In this document: positions 46,035 through 59,168 of the stretch, piece after piece
How the letters are laid out: each line of letters starts with the position of its first letter
How positions within the stretch are numbered: position 1 is the stretch's first letter
Assembly (NCBI GenBank): GCA_026545225.1
Contig: CM048848.1
Location: 43,266,806-43,330,805, forward strand
DNA length: 64,000 nt
Direction of reading: 5' to 3'
Origin: Cornus controversa
Lineage: Eukaryota > Streptophyta > Magnoliopsida > Cornales > Cornaceae
The notes under the pieces: generated by a model
Databases searched by the model: none
The model's input: only the letters and a program-made list of their open reading frames with translations
Told to the model about the DNA's origin: nothing
Translations under genes and position numbers: made by a program

Positions 46035-47739
46035 TTGTTTATGGGTTTGAATGAGTCTCTTGTAGTGGACATTTTTTCAATTTCATGTGTGAGAAAAAAT
46101 GGCTAATGAACATATGGGGAGAGGAGACCATGACTATGTATTCCATTTGATCACCAAACATAGTGGAGGTGGTTGACATTTTGTCACTTGCTCGCCTGGC
46201 CCTACTAAGCCAACTATACTTTTAACATTGAAGACGATTTTTAGACTTCATTATCATGAGTTCAAATGTGCATGCGCGTGTAAAATGTTCCTAACTTTAA
46301 ATACTTCCATAATTTCTTATTGAAAAATGACTTGCCAACCAAAATGTGGAATGGGAGAGAGGTGTGGATCCCACCATTCATTGACAGTGTAAAAAAAGTC
46401 TACAATACTCCAAAAGTATTATCAAATGTAATACTCTCTTCATTCAATACTTTTCATTATTCTTGATAATAGAAAATTGAACAATTTATAAGAGAAGTAA
46501 GAAACATTGAGCGGAAGAAGTACCACGTATCAAAATAATCCGGAAGTATTATAAATTTTCTTGGTGGCCCCCCCACTTCCTCTTATTTGAAATTTTTTTT
46601 TTTTTGGTTTGGAAATCATAACTCTTTTTAATTTCATAATCCATGACATGGAATGATTTTATGATTTCATTTATTCTAAAATTACCCAAATTTTGATGGA
46701 AAAAAAGAAGATAATAATGGAGTCAATAAATTACTCATCTCTCCATGGAATTTTCAAAGTGTAATGAGATTGGTGTTAGAAATAAAGAAAGATAATTGTA
46801 TTGATTTAATTGATATTAATGAACGTATTAATAAAAGCATATTATAGGCACATAATCTTGGAGAAGGTGTAAGAAATCTATTATGAAAAAATATATAATC
46901 TATAATAGAAAATATATAATCTAACAATTTGTATAATTTAGAATAAGTATTTACATAATGTTCGAAAAAATAATTTATCAAATAATGAGTCACCATTCAT
47001 TCATTATCTTACTTCTTTTTTTTTTTTCCCAAAAGAATAGTGGTTTGATCATTTGGGGACTAGGATTGGTGGTAGTTTAAAAATAATACATGTAAAAATG
47101 GATAAAATCAGGACTAAGTGCACTAATACATGTTCTATAAACTCCAGTTTAAAAATTGTTCAAATAAAAAATCAATTTCTAACATTAACGTCGTGCAAAG
47201 TCCTAAATACTCTTACAACAACATTTCTTTTTATTATTTAAAAAAAAAAAAGATCTAAATAAAAAATTACCAAATTGGACATCAGTGAGACTTCATGTGA
47301 CTCATGTGAGTGAGTCTCTCTTCCAAAAAGGCTGCTTTTGATATTTTCTTGTGTTTTTTTAGTTAACTTATGTATGGTCTTCTCACACAATTGAGCCGAC
47401 TTGGTTGATTTATTTCATAAAATAGCTTTAGGAATAGTCAAAATTGACTATCTTTCTGGTGGAAAAAGAATTTGCAACGAACCTGTCAACCAAAATTTAT
47501 TCGATGATATGTTAAAAGAGTAAATAAATTTTCAGAAAATAATAAATATAAAAAATTGTTTAGTGCGCAGGCTTCATCATTTCTGTCCATTCAAATTAAA
47601 TAGTTTGTGCAATGCTTTGAACACCACTGCTGCTTTTGCATCGAATTGTGCATGTACTTTTACTAATTTTTATTTATTCTCTCTCCACTAGTTCAAAATT
47701 TTAGTGGTGATCAACGAGGTTGCTGTATTCCTCAAGGGG

Positions 47740-47744
<5 letters not shown>

Positions 47745-47785
<41 letters not shown>
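47745..47785. repeat. (TA)n microsatellite
   Basis: An uninterrupted TA run of about 41 bp. Confidence 0.95.
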
Positions 47786-47788
<3 letters not shown>

Positions 47789-50228
47789 AAAAATTAAAAA
47801 AAAATATATCAAAGACACAAGTAAAGATATTTACAAAATTTATCCAAAATTTAGAAATATGCCATCGTTGTGTATAGGGTTTTCACTATAATAAAAAAAA
47901 TAAGATGCAATTAAAGAAAGTTTAGACTATATATATATATAAACACTTCTTAAGACTACATAACAAATGTGAAAATAACAAAATATTCTTTTAAAAAATT
48001 CAAATTAGAAACAATTCTCCGAACCCCTACCATCAGGCAAGGAGTATTGCCCCCTACAATTATCCATCAAGGTCATGCTTCATATATATATATATATATA
48101 TATATGACATTGAAGCTATGAATCTCTTTAATACGTGACATCATCTCATCATTCAACAGGGATCAAATATGGATGGAAAGGTCAAAACTTTATATAGATC
48201 ACGTGTTGTAAAAAAATATATAAAAAAATCCTTTGCTCAAGTTAATTTGACGTACGACACTGAACAATAGAGTAAGTTTGATATCATTTTAAAATACTTG
48301 TATTTGACTTTTTATTGTTGTAATATTTTATTACTCAATCATTCGATAATATAATTGTGTTGACGAATTTCGATTCAAAACGCATTTGTGATGTATTTAT
48401 TTATTTTATTTTTTTAGTCTTTGTTTGAGAGCTTCAAAGGTTTAAGTGATCAAGGATCAGACTTTTCAATGTCGAAGCCTAATAGACTTGGAACACACTG
48501 GTGTGAATATATCAAAGGGAACAAAAAAAATAAAAAAAGTGGTTTTCTCTCTAAAAAAAAATATTAAATTCTCAATAAGAGGGAGAGAGAGGTTGAAGAT
48601 ACTGCCATCGGTAGAGAGAGAGAGAGAAGGGTTAAGTATTGAGAATATATATAAGAGACAACCTAGGGGTATTTTCGGAATGTTAGAAGGGCAAAAATGA
48701 AATAATACAATTATTTTGTCACATAAAAGTGATATTAGAGAGAGCTGTTTGTTACCTTTTTGTAAAATTAGAAACTGACACAACACATTTTAAAAAATAG
48801 GACTCAACGTACACAAACCATATACTAGAATGAAGTTTTGTGCAATTAATTCATAAAACCAATACTTTGTATGGGAGATGAAACAAAAAAAGTAGGATGG
48901 AAAGAAAAAATGTGAAGAAAAGAAAAGGGTGGAGTTGATTTCCTTTGTTTGAAATAAAAGAAAATGAAAATTGACGAGGGGAAAAAGGCTCGGAGACTCC
49001 GGGTCAAATGAACCCACTTACTTTTTCCTCTCCTTTTATTTTTTCCATCGTCATCCATTTAATGGAAGACAATTTCATTTTTGCTTTAACCATTATTTGG
49101 ACCTCTACCAAATGAATTTATTAGACAAGTAATCTCTCATGAAATTTGACTTAATTATTCTCAAATTAAAATTTTTGTAAAATTATTCTGACACCACAAT
49201 CAGACTAATGATTTGTTAAACAAAATCACATTTAATATACAATTACAACGTACCCTCATATTATAATGCTTTTATGTAAAAATAACATTAATTTTTAATC
49301 GTTATCTATTGACTGAGATTAACATGTTACATATATATTATCCATCACTGCCAAATGAGCACTAAAGCCATTGAGATTAATTTTTATTTTTTGATTTTTT
49401 TTTTATGTTAATTGATTTTAACGGAATTCTTCATCAATTAATAACAGGACATTAAGAATAAAGTCAACCAAATATCAAAGATGGTTAACCGCTCTATTTT
49501 AAAAAATTTAGTTCGAAAGTAATTAAACAAAACTTTTTAGCCTATTAGATGTTGTCCCAAAAAAAAAAAAAAGTTTGTAGGTGATAACTTTTCAACTTGG
49601 GATGGAAAGTCAAGGAAATTTCTAGAAGAAGAAATTGTCAAAAAAGAGGTAAAAGAATTAGGTAAAAATCAAGGAAAATTGCGTGATTTAATTACTGTAA
49701 ATGACCAAGCAATTGAATTAATTACTGGCAATGACCAAGCAATGAACTACAATTGAATTGACCGATCACCAGTACGCGGCGAATATAGCACGCATGTTCA
49801 GACTTCAAATTAACGCGATTTCTGTACCAAGTCCTAAGCGTTAAAAAGAACTAAAAATTATTTCACGGAAGCCCTTTTATTCTGTTCTATTTATGTATAG
49901 CTCCTGATATTACTTGTATCTATACCGTTTACCATGATTATAACAGTTCAGAGAATGAGAATGAAGAATATCACCCAACCAGTTTTCAAGTGGGAAACGG
50001 AGGGACACCTGCCATTGACTTGATCGTTGCATCCCATTTTGTTGACTGGTTGTCATGAATGGATTTTACCAACCTATAAAATCATGTTTGTATTGTGGTA
50101 GAAACAATTTCTAAATAAATAAATGCATATAAGCGATTAATATTAGCGCTCCAGTAATATTTTTATGCGTTTTATTCTTTTTTTGTCTTAAAATAAAATT
50201 ATAAAAAAATTTCAAAATCTACAATTCT

Positions 50229-50873
50229 TAAGCTACGTTTGATATGCAGGAATGAAATAAAATGCAAGTGAAAATAAAATGACAATGTGAATGAAATGGA
50301 ATAGTAATTCATTTTCATTTTACTATTTGATTGCAAAATAAAAATATGTATGAATGGAATAAAGTTCAAATTGAATTATCTAAATTACCCCTCTTTGTGA
50401 TGAATAAATTAAACTAACAAAATAACATTTTCTATAATTTTTTTAAAAGAAATAGCGGTGTTGGTGGAAGGCAGTGACGGCGGTGGTGGAAGGTGGTGGT
50501 GGCGGTGACAATGGCGGAAGGCAATAGTAATGGAAAAGCAACAATGGTCTATATGGTAGTGGTGGAAGGCAAGGACGGTGGTGGTAGAACGCAGTAGAGG
50601 TGGTGGAAGGCAGTAGTGGTGTAGGTGGTTGTGGCGGTGGCAATGGTAGAACGCGACGGGGGCTGCGGCAAAAGGCAGCGGTGGAGGTGAATGTGGCGAT
50701 GTGGTGAAGGATTTATTGGAAACATCAATTTTGTTTTAATCTTACTTGAGAATGGAAAGGTCATTACATAGGTCTAGTTATGGAATAGATTTTCATTAAA
50801 CCTTAAAATTCACACCAAACAACGGAATGATTGGAATGAGCATTTCATTCCTGTGTACCAAACACAACATTAA
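50229..50873. mobile_element. MITE (PIF/Harbinger-like) with GGT-rich core
   Basis: Inverted ends around AGCTACGTTTGATATGCAGG and TGTTGTGTTTGGTACACAGG, followed inside by AATGAAAT on both sides. TTA flanks each end (50228-50230 and 50870-50872), the 3-bp target expected of PIF/Harbinger. The centre (50455-50705) is unlike the rest of the family: a GC-rich tandem of GGTGGTGGAAGGC-like units. Confidence 0.75.
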
Positions 50874-51912
50874 CTCTTACTTTTTTTTCATATTAGAATT
50901 CGCTTTATTAAGTTAAGTAGTTTTGTTTAATTATAATTCCTTCATCTCTCAAGTTCTCTTAATTTCTCACTATATTCTCTTCCTTATTTACAAATCATGA
51001 CCCCAACTAATTAGAGTTACCAAGTATATCACATTATAGAGAAAATCTCACCATCACAAATGCGACAGTCGAAAGTTTGATTGATTCAATACTAAATTTA
51101 CCAAACAGAAATTTGATTGATTCAGTAATTAGAGTTACCAAGTTTATCACATTATGGATCAAATATTATGTACACACTAGATTAATAAAAATACTACTTG
51201 TTGATGCAATTTTCTATACGGTTCTTTCGCAATCCAGTTCGGGGTTGTGTTCTTGCAAGATAGAAGAGATGAGACTAGCCAGTTCAGAGAATATGTAAGA
51301 AGAATAATAAATGCTCTAGTCCTTTTATTAATTTTTACGTAAAAATACTTCATACTTGAGTTGTTTACCCTCGTTATGAGACACTTTTGATATAGTCAAA
51401 TTGGACTTTCCTATCTGTTCTACTATTTTATTCTCGATTATTTGAATTTGAATTGTTCACCATATCTTACCTATTTTGTAGGATTACGTCATCCGATCTC
51501 ATTGAATTTGACCGTCTTATTCTATTATCACTCATTTAACTATTTGAATCCATCTGCTAGAATTACTTTACCAATTCCTGCAACAGACTTAATAAAAGAA
51601 AATAGAAGAAGAAACATCTATAACTAATTTATTCTCAAATTGTGCTCTAGTTGTTTGTGCAACTATCATGATTAAAACGATTGGGATCTCTCTCTCTCTC
51701 TCTACTAAGTACTGTGGAAGGATGATTTCTTTCTGTAATGTAAGAATTTGTAAACTGATCGCTGGTGTAAGAAGAATATCATTAATTTCGTATCTAAGTA
51801 TTAGAATAATTTACATATAATACCTCAATAATGTGATAAGCTTGTTAACAACATGATTCACTTGAATAATTCAGGTTATTGATTTATAGATTTAGGGAGA
51901 GTGAGAAATTAA
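50874..51912. other. Intergenic DNA within duplication arm A
   Basis: No gene seen. Unmatched in arm B, so it either entered arm A after the duplication or was lost from arm B. (CT)n at about 51689-51704. Confidence 0.45.
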
Positions 51913-52290
51913 TGTTTCGTTTGGTAGGAAAGAAGAAAGAGAGGTGGAGGGAAAATATGAGGGAATGAGTAAATTTATTTCGTTTGGTAGAGAGGATGTA
52001 AGGAGAGAAGAGAGAAGAGGATGAATGAGTCATCATTTCTCTTTCACAAATTTTCATTCCTTCAAATTTGGATGCAAGACAGAAAGGAAGAAATGCAAGG
52101 TTATTATACATGTTTTAAATTACAAAATTTTTCCTTCTCTCCTAACAAACAAAATAAGGTACTATATCATTATTTTTCCATCCAACCAAACAAAAAGAGT
52201 GAAGAATATAATTTCTTCTCTAGGAATGTCTCATTCATTTCTCATTCTCTCCCTTTCATTTATTTTTTTTCCTTCCTACCAAACGAAGCA
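51913..52290. mobile_element. Tourist-like MITE with TAA target duplication
   Basis: Ends TGTTTCGTTTGGTAGGAA and inverted TGCTTCGTTTGGTAGGAA, with a perfect TAA duplication (51910-51912 and 52291-52293). The left half is purine-rich and the right half pyrimidine-rich. Related to 19604-19997 and probably to about 54411-54888. Non-coding. Confidence 0.85.
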
Positions 52291-53343
52291 TAATGGAATG
52301 TAAGAGAAGATAAGAAATTGGAATTTAACAAGACTCCTAGCCTTAATAGAGAAGGGTAATTATAATATTAAAAAATGTAAGAATCAAAGACTAAGTTTCG
52401 ATATTTTTTTTTATAATTTCATTTTAGGAGAAAAAGAGGATGAAATGCATGATAATATTATTGGAGTGCTAATATCAATACCCATATATACATATATATA
52501 TGTTTGTAGTGAAATATATGATTCAATGATTAAATGCATGTTCGGAGACAAAAAGATAAGAGTAGTGATAGGTTCACCAAATTTGGTATTTGTGCTCCAT
52601 ATTTTTGCTTGTCTAATTACTAGTACGAAACTTTTTGGACCATGAGATGCACTCTACAGTGGAAAAAGATATTCGATGCGAATAGTGCACCGGACACATC
52701 ACAGCTCTACATGCACAACATGCACGGTGGTAGTGCGTGTTGTACATGCAAGACTTTAATTGTCGGGTGCATTGTGCCTCGAGCGCATTCAATATTTATT
52801 CCTATAGTGGAACTCACATGCTAAAAAAAGAAAAAATAAATTAATAAATTTAAATATGGTATTAGTTTAGCATACTTAGAAATTTGAAGAATATATAAGT
52901 ATATATTAATATATATGGTATGCCATCCATTTCAAAAAGCATTCGACCTGCACTTAATATTCAGGAGACCCATTCTTAAATTCATGCCCATTTTTACGGA
53001 TCTTATTGTAACGGGCTTTTTTGGAAACTATGACGTGTAGTTTGTGTCAGTGATCGTTGACAAACTTCCATTTTCTAGAGATGCATTTTTTTTCTTCTAA
53101 AGTTGGCTAACATAAAAGTCTAGGTAAAAAATTAAATACATAAATATACCGGTGGGAACTGAAAATACACTAAAATATGAGGTACTTTACACAAACACGT
53201 TAACAATATATTTTTTTTCCTGAACACGTTAACTATAGTTAACAAATGTGAAAATAAAGATACCTTCCCAAAAAATATAAAATGTGAAACATATAAAGAT
53301 AAAGACAACGTGACGACAGCTGTATAATGTATATATAAACATG

Positions 53344-53352
53344 TATATATAA
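53344..53352 (+). promoter_or_regulatory. Putative TATA box, small gene A
   Basis: TATATATAA about 205 bp before the ATG, at a position equivalent to that in the paralog (61758-61766) when the two upstream regions are aligned. Confidence 0.5.
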
Positions 53353-53406
53353 GCATGTATATAGGTAGCAAATGTAAGCCTCTCGCAAACAACTCCAAGG
53401 TGTCTC

Positions 53407-53420
53407 CCCATTTTATGGAC
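53407..53420 (+). promoter_or_regulatory. Upstream block conserved between paralogs
   Basis: CCCATTTTATGGAC is identical at 61812-61825 upstream of the paralog, and the next 40 bp (…CTTCTAACA…) is also similar. It lies between the TATA-like box and the (CT)n/(GA)n leader, so it may belong to the transcribed leader. Confidence 0.45.
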
Positions 53421-53556
53421 TCTCACAGTTGGGACGCCTTCTAACAGATTTGGCAGTGTCTCTTCTTCCTTTTCCCCTTTATTTCTCTCTCTCTCTCTCT
53501 CTCTACATATATATATATCAATAGATATAAAGTGAGATAGATACAGAGAGAGAGAG

Positions 53557-53811
53557 ATGGCGAAGTATGCAGAGATTTTGGATTTAGGGGTGAGAATAGC
53601 AGCAAGATTCCATTCCCACTGCCCTCAGACGGCGGCGAGGTACTACCACCCACCGGCTGACAGCCACCACCAAAACCACCCACATGGTGGCGCGTCCGGC
53701 GGCACCACCACCACCAGCGACGTCTCGACTGCCCAGATGGGTTGTTGCGGTTCCAAGGCGATGAAGGGTGTTGGCGACACTACTGATTTCATTTTTAATT
53801 CTGTTTTCTGA
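53557..53811 (+). CDS. Small histidine-rich plant protein, copy A
   Basis: An 84-residue, single-exon frame starting at an ATG after a (GA)n leader. Residues 1-33 form a dense block: '[20 protein letters not shown]', then '[11 protein letters not shown]'. This is followed by a His/Gly/Ser/Thr-rich linker ('HHQNHPHGG' and a run of threonines), a 'CCGSK' pair of cysteines, and the tail '[14 protein letters not shown]'. There is no signal peptide or membrane helix. The paralog at 61974-62216 preserves both ends while the linker varies in length, as expected of a protein under purifying selection. I recall similar short uncharacterised plant proteins but assign no name or function. His and Cys could bind metal; that is only inference. 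Compared with copy B it has 'QTAARYY' where B has 'QTARLYY'. Confidence 0.82.
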   Translation: MAKYAEILDLGVRIAARFHSHCPQTAARYYHPPADSHHQNHPHGGASGGTTTTSDVSTAQMGCCGSKAMKGVGDTTDFIFNSVF

Positions 53812-53984
53812 TAAACATTGAGAAGAAAAAGCTAATTAACATATGTGATTCAGTTTTAGATGTACTGGTAATGAAAATTTAAACAATTTATTATTTAGTA
53901 TGATATTCTCTCTGTTCTTTTATTTTAGGAATGATAACCGACGATTTTTACGATTGTTATTATCAATTTGCAAAATCAATGGAG

Positions 53985-53985
53985 T

Positions 53986-54036
<51 letters not shown>
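53985..54036. repeat. (AT)n(AG)n compound microsatellite
   Basis: An AT run followed by an AG run, directly after the GCAAAATCAATGGAGTT block that is shared with arm B. Confidence 0.9.
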
Positions 54037-54039
<3 letters not shown>

Positions 54040-55160
54040 AAATTGAATATGGATTATGAGATTTTTTTTCTGGTAGACAATATTTTTTTCCTTTGGACTC
54101 TGTTTGTTTCTTTGAAACATCGGAGAAAATGGAAGAAAAGGGGAATGGAAAACTCAAAAGAAAAGACAGAAATCTATCCCTAGAAAACCCAATTGATCGA
54201 TTTTATTCCTAATTTTTATTTTCTTCTCTATCTTTGACGTTTCTTCATTATTTTGTAAAAGAATTTGGGTTTGCTCAAGATTACAAGGACTTAGTTTGAT
54301 TTATTGTTCTCGAGCAGTTTTCAAAAAGTATGAAATTAAAAAATAATTTTCATCAAAAAAAGAAAAGAAAAGAAAATTACATGATTTTTTGGTTAACCAA
54401 AAATGACTAAATAGTCCCTTTGGCAAGAAGAAAGGAAGAGAGGATAAATAAACGAAAGAAAAAGAAGAAAGAAATAAATATTTTGTTTTTGTTTTTTTTT
54501 TTCAATCATAGGTGTTCGGACCAGCTTACGTGCACACTAAAATCATAAGACTCTGAAGTTAACGAACATGCAAGTCCTCCAATGAAAATAAGGAGGAAAT
54601 AAATTTTTTTCATTTAATAGAGGAGAAATAAGGAGGAAATAGAAAAAAGTATAAATGAGTCATTCTACATGCTTTACAAATTTTCAATCTTTAAAACATG
54701 GACCGAAGGTTGGAAAAGAAAAACAAGATCATTATGAAAATTTTATTCCCTTTCTCTTCTAATAAACAAAGTATTACTATTTTTTTCTATCTAATTAAAC
54801 AAAAAAAAGAGAAACATAATGTCTCATCAATCAAAATTTTCTCTTTCTTTTATTTAATTTTCTTTTTTCCTTCCAAACCGAGCATACAATTCCTTACTAA
54901 AAAGACATGCCATAATTTTTTTTCCTTTCTAGTCATATATTTTAAATCATTTTTCACAGTGTGGGTACAAAAGGATGTTGTTGAGACTTTAAGAGCTCAA
55001 TCAAAGTTACAATTGTGTTAGAATTCATTGTTGTCAACACATTAATTACCAGACATTTTTAATGCTTTGTCCGCTATATTTATATTATGTGCCACAACAC
55101 AACATAAAATACTATATTTATTCATTTTTATTTAAAACAGACATATATTGTGTTGTTTAT

Positions 55161-55218
<58 letters not shown>

Positions 55219-56577
55219 CTTTAGCTGGATGGAAGAAAATCTCTCTGTCAATGGCTTTTTGATTAGATGTTACATTAAAGTACTTCACAATAGTAAGCGT
55301 ATTATACGCAATTAAAAAAACTCAGATATAAATCTCATGGAGATTTCACAAATCTAAGCCCATTCCCAACTTTTATGGCCTATATGAAGTCACTATTAAA
55401 TGAAGAATTGTCATAGATATTATTTTATTAATTTGTTTTACACATGTATATTAACAAAATTATACATATATTTATTGAAATTGATTAAAAGAAAAGCTAA
55501 AATATAAAGCGTAGTGATATTTTGTGCTCCATAAAACTATCTTAGCGCTCCAAATCTTGTTTAACATAATGAAAATGACGGTGTTGTCCCTTAGAATATT
55601 TTTGAAACAAAAACGCAACTCGCTTCAGAATTGAAGTGTGAAACATGTTAGGAGGACGTGGTGAATTTCGCTACGATCGCTTTGCTGCAATGATAACCTT
55701 AAAAAAAATACACACACAAACGCAATGGAGTAAGAAGAGTTTTGGATTTTAATGTTTTAAAAACATCATGGAAGAGTGTTATTGCTAAGTAACCAAAAGT
55801 TGTTCCTTAAATTTAAAACCTGTGTAAGTATGCATGTAGTGTCGTGTGATTGGGTTTTCCTGTGAATGTAAAATACAAAAATATAGATTTAAAAAGAGAA
55901 CTCCCTATTCTATAAAGGGCTCATATGGTTGAAAAAGAAAATAGATGAGGTTGAAGAAGAACATACATGGATTTCAAATCCTAAGAACAATTTTGCAAAG
56001 GATTATTAGATGGTGGGGGTAGAGTAGTCATTTTAATTTATAAACATATAGATCGAAGGCAAGGGGTGTTTTATGAGGCACCAATATCACTACCCAATAT
56101 AAAAGAACAATTTAATTTTAATATTACTAAATATAAAATAATTTTTAAAGCGAGAGTTGGGCTTTTACTGAAGTGGGTTGTAAAATCTATTTCAGTTAAA
56201 CAGACTTAGAGAGTGGTGAATAGATTTACTTAGGAAAGTGGATAAGTGACACTAGAGATTTTTATTTGAAAAACGTGAACGATGAAAAATCACATAAACT
56301 ATTTATCTCACACAAATCAATCACAATTCAATTTTAATATTACTAAATATAAAATAATTTCAAGAGTAAGAGTTACTGTCACGCCCTGAATCTCAAAGAC
56401 TCAATTTAGTAAATAAAGGAAAAGAAATTCGTATTCTTCAACTTAAGATAGTTGGGTTCAATTTGTTAGAATCCTTGAATGGAACTAATTCCATTAGAAA
56501 GAATATTTTGAGATACACTATTTGAAAAAAAGAATCACTCAATTCAATTGAGTGATATGTGAATTTTCGAAATTAGA
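54037..56577. other. Intergenic DNA within duplication arm A
   Basis: No gene. A probable diverged Tourist-like MITE lies at about 54411-54888 (TCCCTTTGGCAAGAAGAAAG at the left; CCTTCCAAACCGAGCATA at the right). The ORFs across it are low complexity. Confidence 0.4.
55166..55215. repeat. (AT)n microsatellite
   Basis: An uninterrupted run of about 50 bp. Confidence 0.95.
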
Positions 56578-56784
56578 AAGGAAACAAGAAATTTTAAAGA
56601 AAAATGCAATACAGATATATGTATACATGTATACATATCACGTGGAAACAATTGGAGGCCCGGAGAATTCAACGCAACTCCTTTAGTCATGGAAAACAAA
56701 AGTTATAGGCTACATGCACTAGCCTTAGTTCTAGGGCATTGTCGCTATTTTGCTGAAATTTTGAGAAAATTCAAAAAATAAACT

Positions 56785-57560
56785 GTTACCCAATATATGA
56801 CCTAAGAGGGGGTTGAATTGGTTATATGGCAAACAATGTAAATTAATTCAAAACTAGGTAGTAGAGTGATTGATAAATAAATAGACAAAATACATTCACA
56901 CCCCCTGAGGTTTGTCCTAAACACACTCATATATAAAGTTTGAATTTCTTGAGATTGAATTTTATTTTTTAGTGACAATTAATATTGGGTCATACACATA
57001 ATAGAGAAATAATATAAATTATTTGCTAAATTGAATCACCAAAACACATTAGACTCTTTTCTTTATTTCATAATTCTTTTTTATAACTAAAAAACAAAAC
57101 AAAAGAATTCAAAGAATTTTGTTGCCCCTTCACTGAATTCAGGGACACTAATATATTAATATATTGGTTGAAAGGTTAATTTAGTCATTTTATTTTAATA
57201 AATTTTTTAAATATAATATAATTATTATATTGATGGGTAAAATTGTAATTTCTCATGCAAATTACTGATACAATTTTGTTTAGGGGTGTGAGTGTAGATT
57301 TAAGCAAACTTTGTACATGAGTGTGTTTGAGGCAAATCTCACGGGGTGTGAGTGCACGTTACCCTAAATAAATAGTATTTGATAGAGTTTAAATGTCCAA
57401 AAATAATTGAACTTACTAAGCACTTTTCAGTTGGCTGAATTCAAAGGTTCACTGGACTACTGAGTTCTAGTCAGTTTGGTACAACACACTCTAGTACAAT
57501 AGGTTAGGTGTGTCTACTAAAAAAAAAAAATGTACAATTAAATGAAAATGTAAAGAGAGA
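56785..57560 (+). repeat. LTR-end-like repeat interrupted by a MITE
   Basis: Starts ATATGACCTAAGAGGGGGTT followed by GAATTGG, the same phrase (inverted) found at plant copia LTR ends and at 20.4 kb. It is split by the element at 56885-57364. Too short to classify. Confidence 0.4.
56885..57364. mobile_element. Mutator-like MITE with AATAAATAG duplication
   Basis: Inverted ends built on ATTCACACCCCCTGAGG and, on the right inverted, ACTCACACCCCGTGAG, extending through AAACACACTCAT to about 50 bp. Flanked on both sides by TAAATAAATAG (56874-56884 and 57365-57375), which contains the 9-bp Mutator-type duplication. Non-coding AT-rich core. Confidence 0.8.
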
Positions 57561-57564
57561 TAAT

Positions 57565-58109
57565 CAAATAAGCACGTATGAATATACAAATCAAACTCAC
57601 AAACCTAGAGTGATTAATGAAGTATTGAAATAGAAAGCTCAATTCTAGTGTATCAATGATTAACTATAATAAAAGTTCGATATAATTCATTTAAAATTAT
57701 TAGATTACTATTTTTTTTTCAAAAATATAGTGGTAAAAATAATACATGTGGAAGCAAGATGATGAGATTGGTCTTTGCATATGTCATTTGGCTGTTATTG
57801 TGGTCCAGAAATCAGAGTTTTCATGATGGTGCTTCCTTAAAATTTCTTCAGGTGCTAGGCAGATAACATGGAATGTTTCAGATACATTGGGTGTCCAGCT
57901 GTCTGATCTGGTTGAGATGTTCAGTTGCCGATCAAGGCTGTGGTTTGTGCTTTATTCTTGCCATAATAGATGGTCCCCGGTTATTCTTATCGGACCAATA
58001 ACAACACGCTACATATGTATATATATGTACTATTGACCAGAGACAAGTGACGTCCGGACTATTTAATAAATTTTTATCACTGTGAGGAGTAATTATTGAG
58101 TACTCCGAA
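57565..58109. other. Intergenic DNA, possible LINE scrap
   Basis: Around 57765-57890 the plus strand reads 'FAYVIWLLLWSRNQSFHDG', which resembles the tail of an L1 ORF2 (…W..RN..FHDG), but it is too short to call firmly. Nothing else is coding. Confidence 0.3.
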
Positions 58110-58558
58110 AATTTCATATTTATAGGAATTCTACTAATAGTAAACTTATATTTCACATTATTTTAGAAGATAATATGAAATAGAAAGTTACTAGTGGTGA
58201 AATTCCTCCATACACAAAATTCCGATAGTATTCAATAATTTTTTCAGTGTGAGAGAGCTTTTGGTGTCATACCATCAAGTGTGCTATTAGCCACTTTGAT
58301 ACTTTACTTTCAAATAATAGTGCCACATATGAAATTTTTAATGAGTGGAATAACTACTTCTCAAAATTAATTTTTACAGGTGTGCAGCTTACTTCTTTAT
58401 TATCCACTTTATTACTTTATTATTTTTTAAAATTTAATTATTAAAAAATTATAATGCTTTTTTAATTCTTTAGATATATAATTGTATATGTAAATATATA
58501 TATATATGAGAGAAAGCATATATATATAGAGAGAGAGAGAGAGAACCAATATATAGAA

Positions 58559-59168
58559 TAGGACTGCAACTCGGGCAGTTGAGTGGGCTAGAGGTGTAAC
58601 TCGGGCAGTTGAAATGTTGAACCTTAATTCAATCCTAATCCGATTCATAACTCTAACTACTCAACCTTAGTCCAATTCATTCTTAAATTTTTAAACTCGG
58701 GTTTGCAACTAAGTTATGATTTCAGATTAGAAAGTCGGGTTATCTATATCTCCAATTTACACCTTGAAAATTTAAAGTGACGTTTAATAAGTTTCACATT
58801 AAATTACTTCTAAACAAAAAAGTCTAAGAACTTAATACAAATTTTTTAAAAATTACAAATAAATTTTTAGAAAATTAATTATCCATACAATAAATTAAAA
58901 TTTAAATAAAAGAGTTAAAAAGAAAATGGTTATCATAACTTGAATATTATATATAATATATTTAAGATAAAAAAAATATGTATAAAAATAATATTACAAT
59001 TCAAGTTTAGATTTGGCTCGAGACGTTGACACCTCAATTCAAATTCAATCTTAATTAAGTTCGGATTGAAATTTTCAACCTAAGTTCAACTTTAACTGTA
59101 AAAATAATTACTCAAACTCGAAGAAAACCGGACTTAATTGGAGTTATCCAACCCAAATTGCATCCCTA
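58559..59168. mobile_element. hAT-like MITE
   Basis: Ends TAGGACTGCAACTCGGG and inverted TAGGGATGCAATTTGGG; flanks ATATAGAA (58551-58558) and ATATAAAG (59169-59176) match at 6 of 8. The interior repeats TCCAATCC/GGATTGAA words. The left end has a partial local duplication of GTAACTCGGGCAGTTGA. Confidence 0.65.

Larger units (their letters stand above)
44736..49560. other. AT-rich intergenic DNA, no gene seen
   Basis: No recognisable protein. It includes two long AT microsatellites listed separately, and a stretch at 45408-45600 (GTAACGGGTCGGACATTTACC; GTGGGACAAGACAACACCCTC) that resembles an LTR or SINE remnant. From about 48915 the sequence belongs to arm A of the segmental duplication. Confidence 0.45.
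48915..56705 (+). repeat. Segmental duplication, arm A
   Basis: Blocks of this arm match arm B (59500-62590) in the same order and orientation: 48915-48965; 49570-50045 (TATTTATGTATAGCTCCTGA shared exactly); 52500-52605; 53100-53985, which includes the small gene; and 56580-56705 (TACATATCACGTGGAAACAA shared). Arm A is longer because of insertions, such as MITEs at 50.2 and 51.9 kb, and unmatched DNA after 54.0 kb. Confidence 0.85.

Noticed and set aside
48446-49058. Several 66-106 codon frames on both strands
   Set aside because: Phe/Ser/Lys-rich, matching poly-purine/pyrimidine tracts, with overlapping frames on both strands and no domain.
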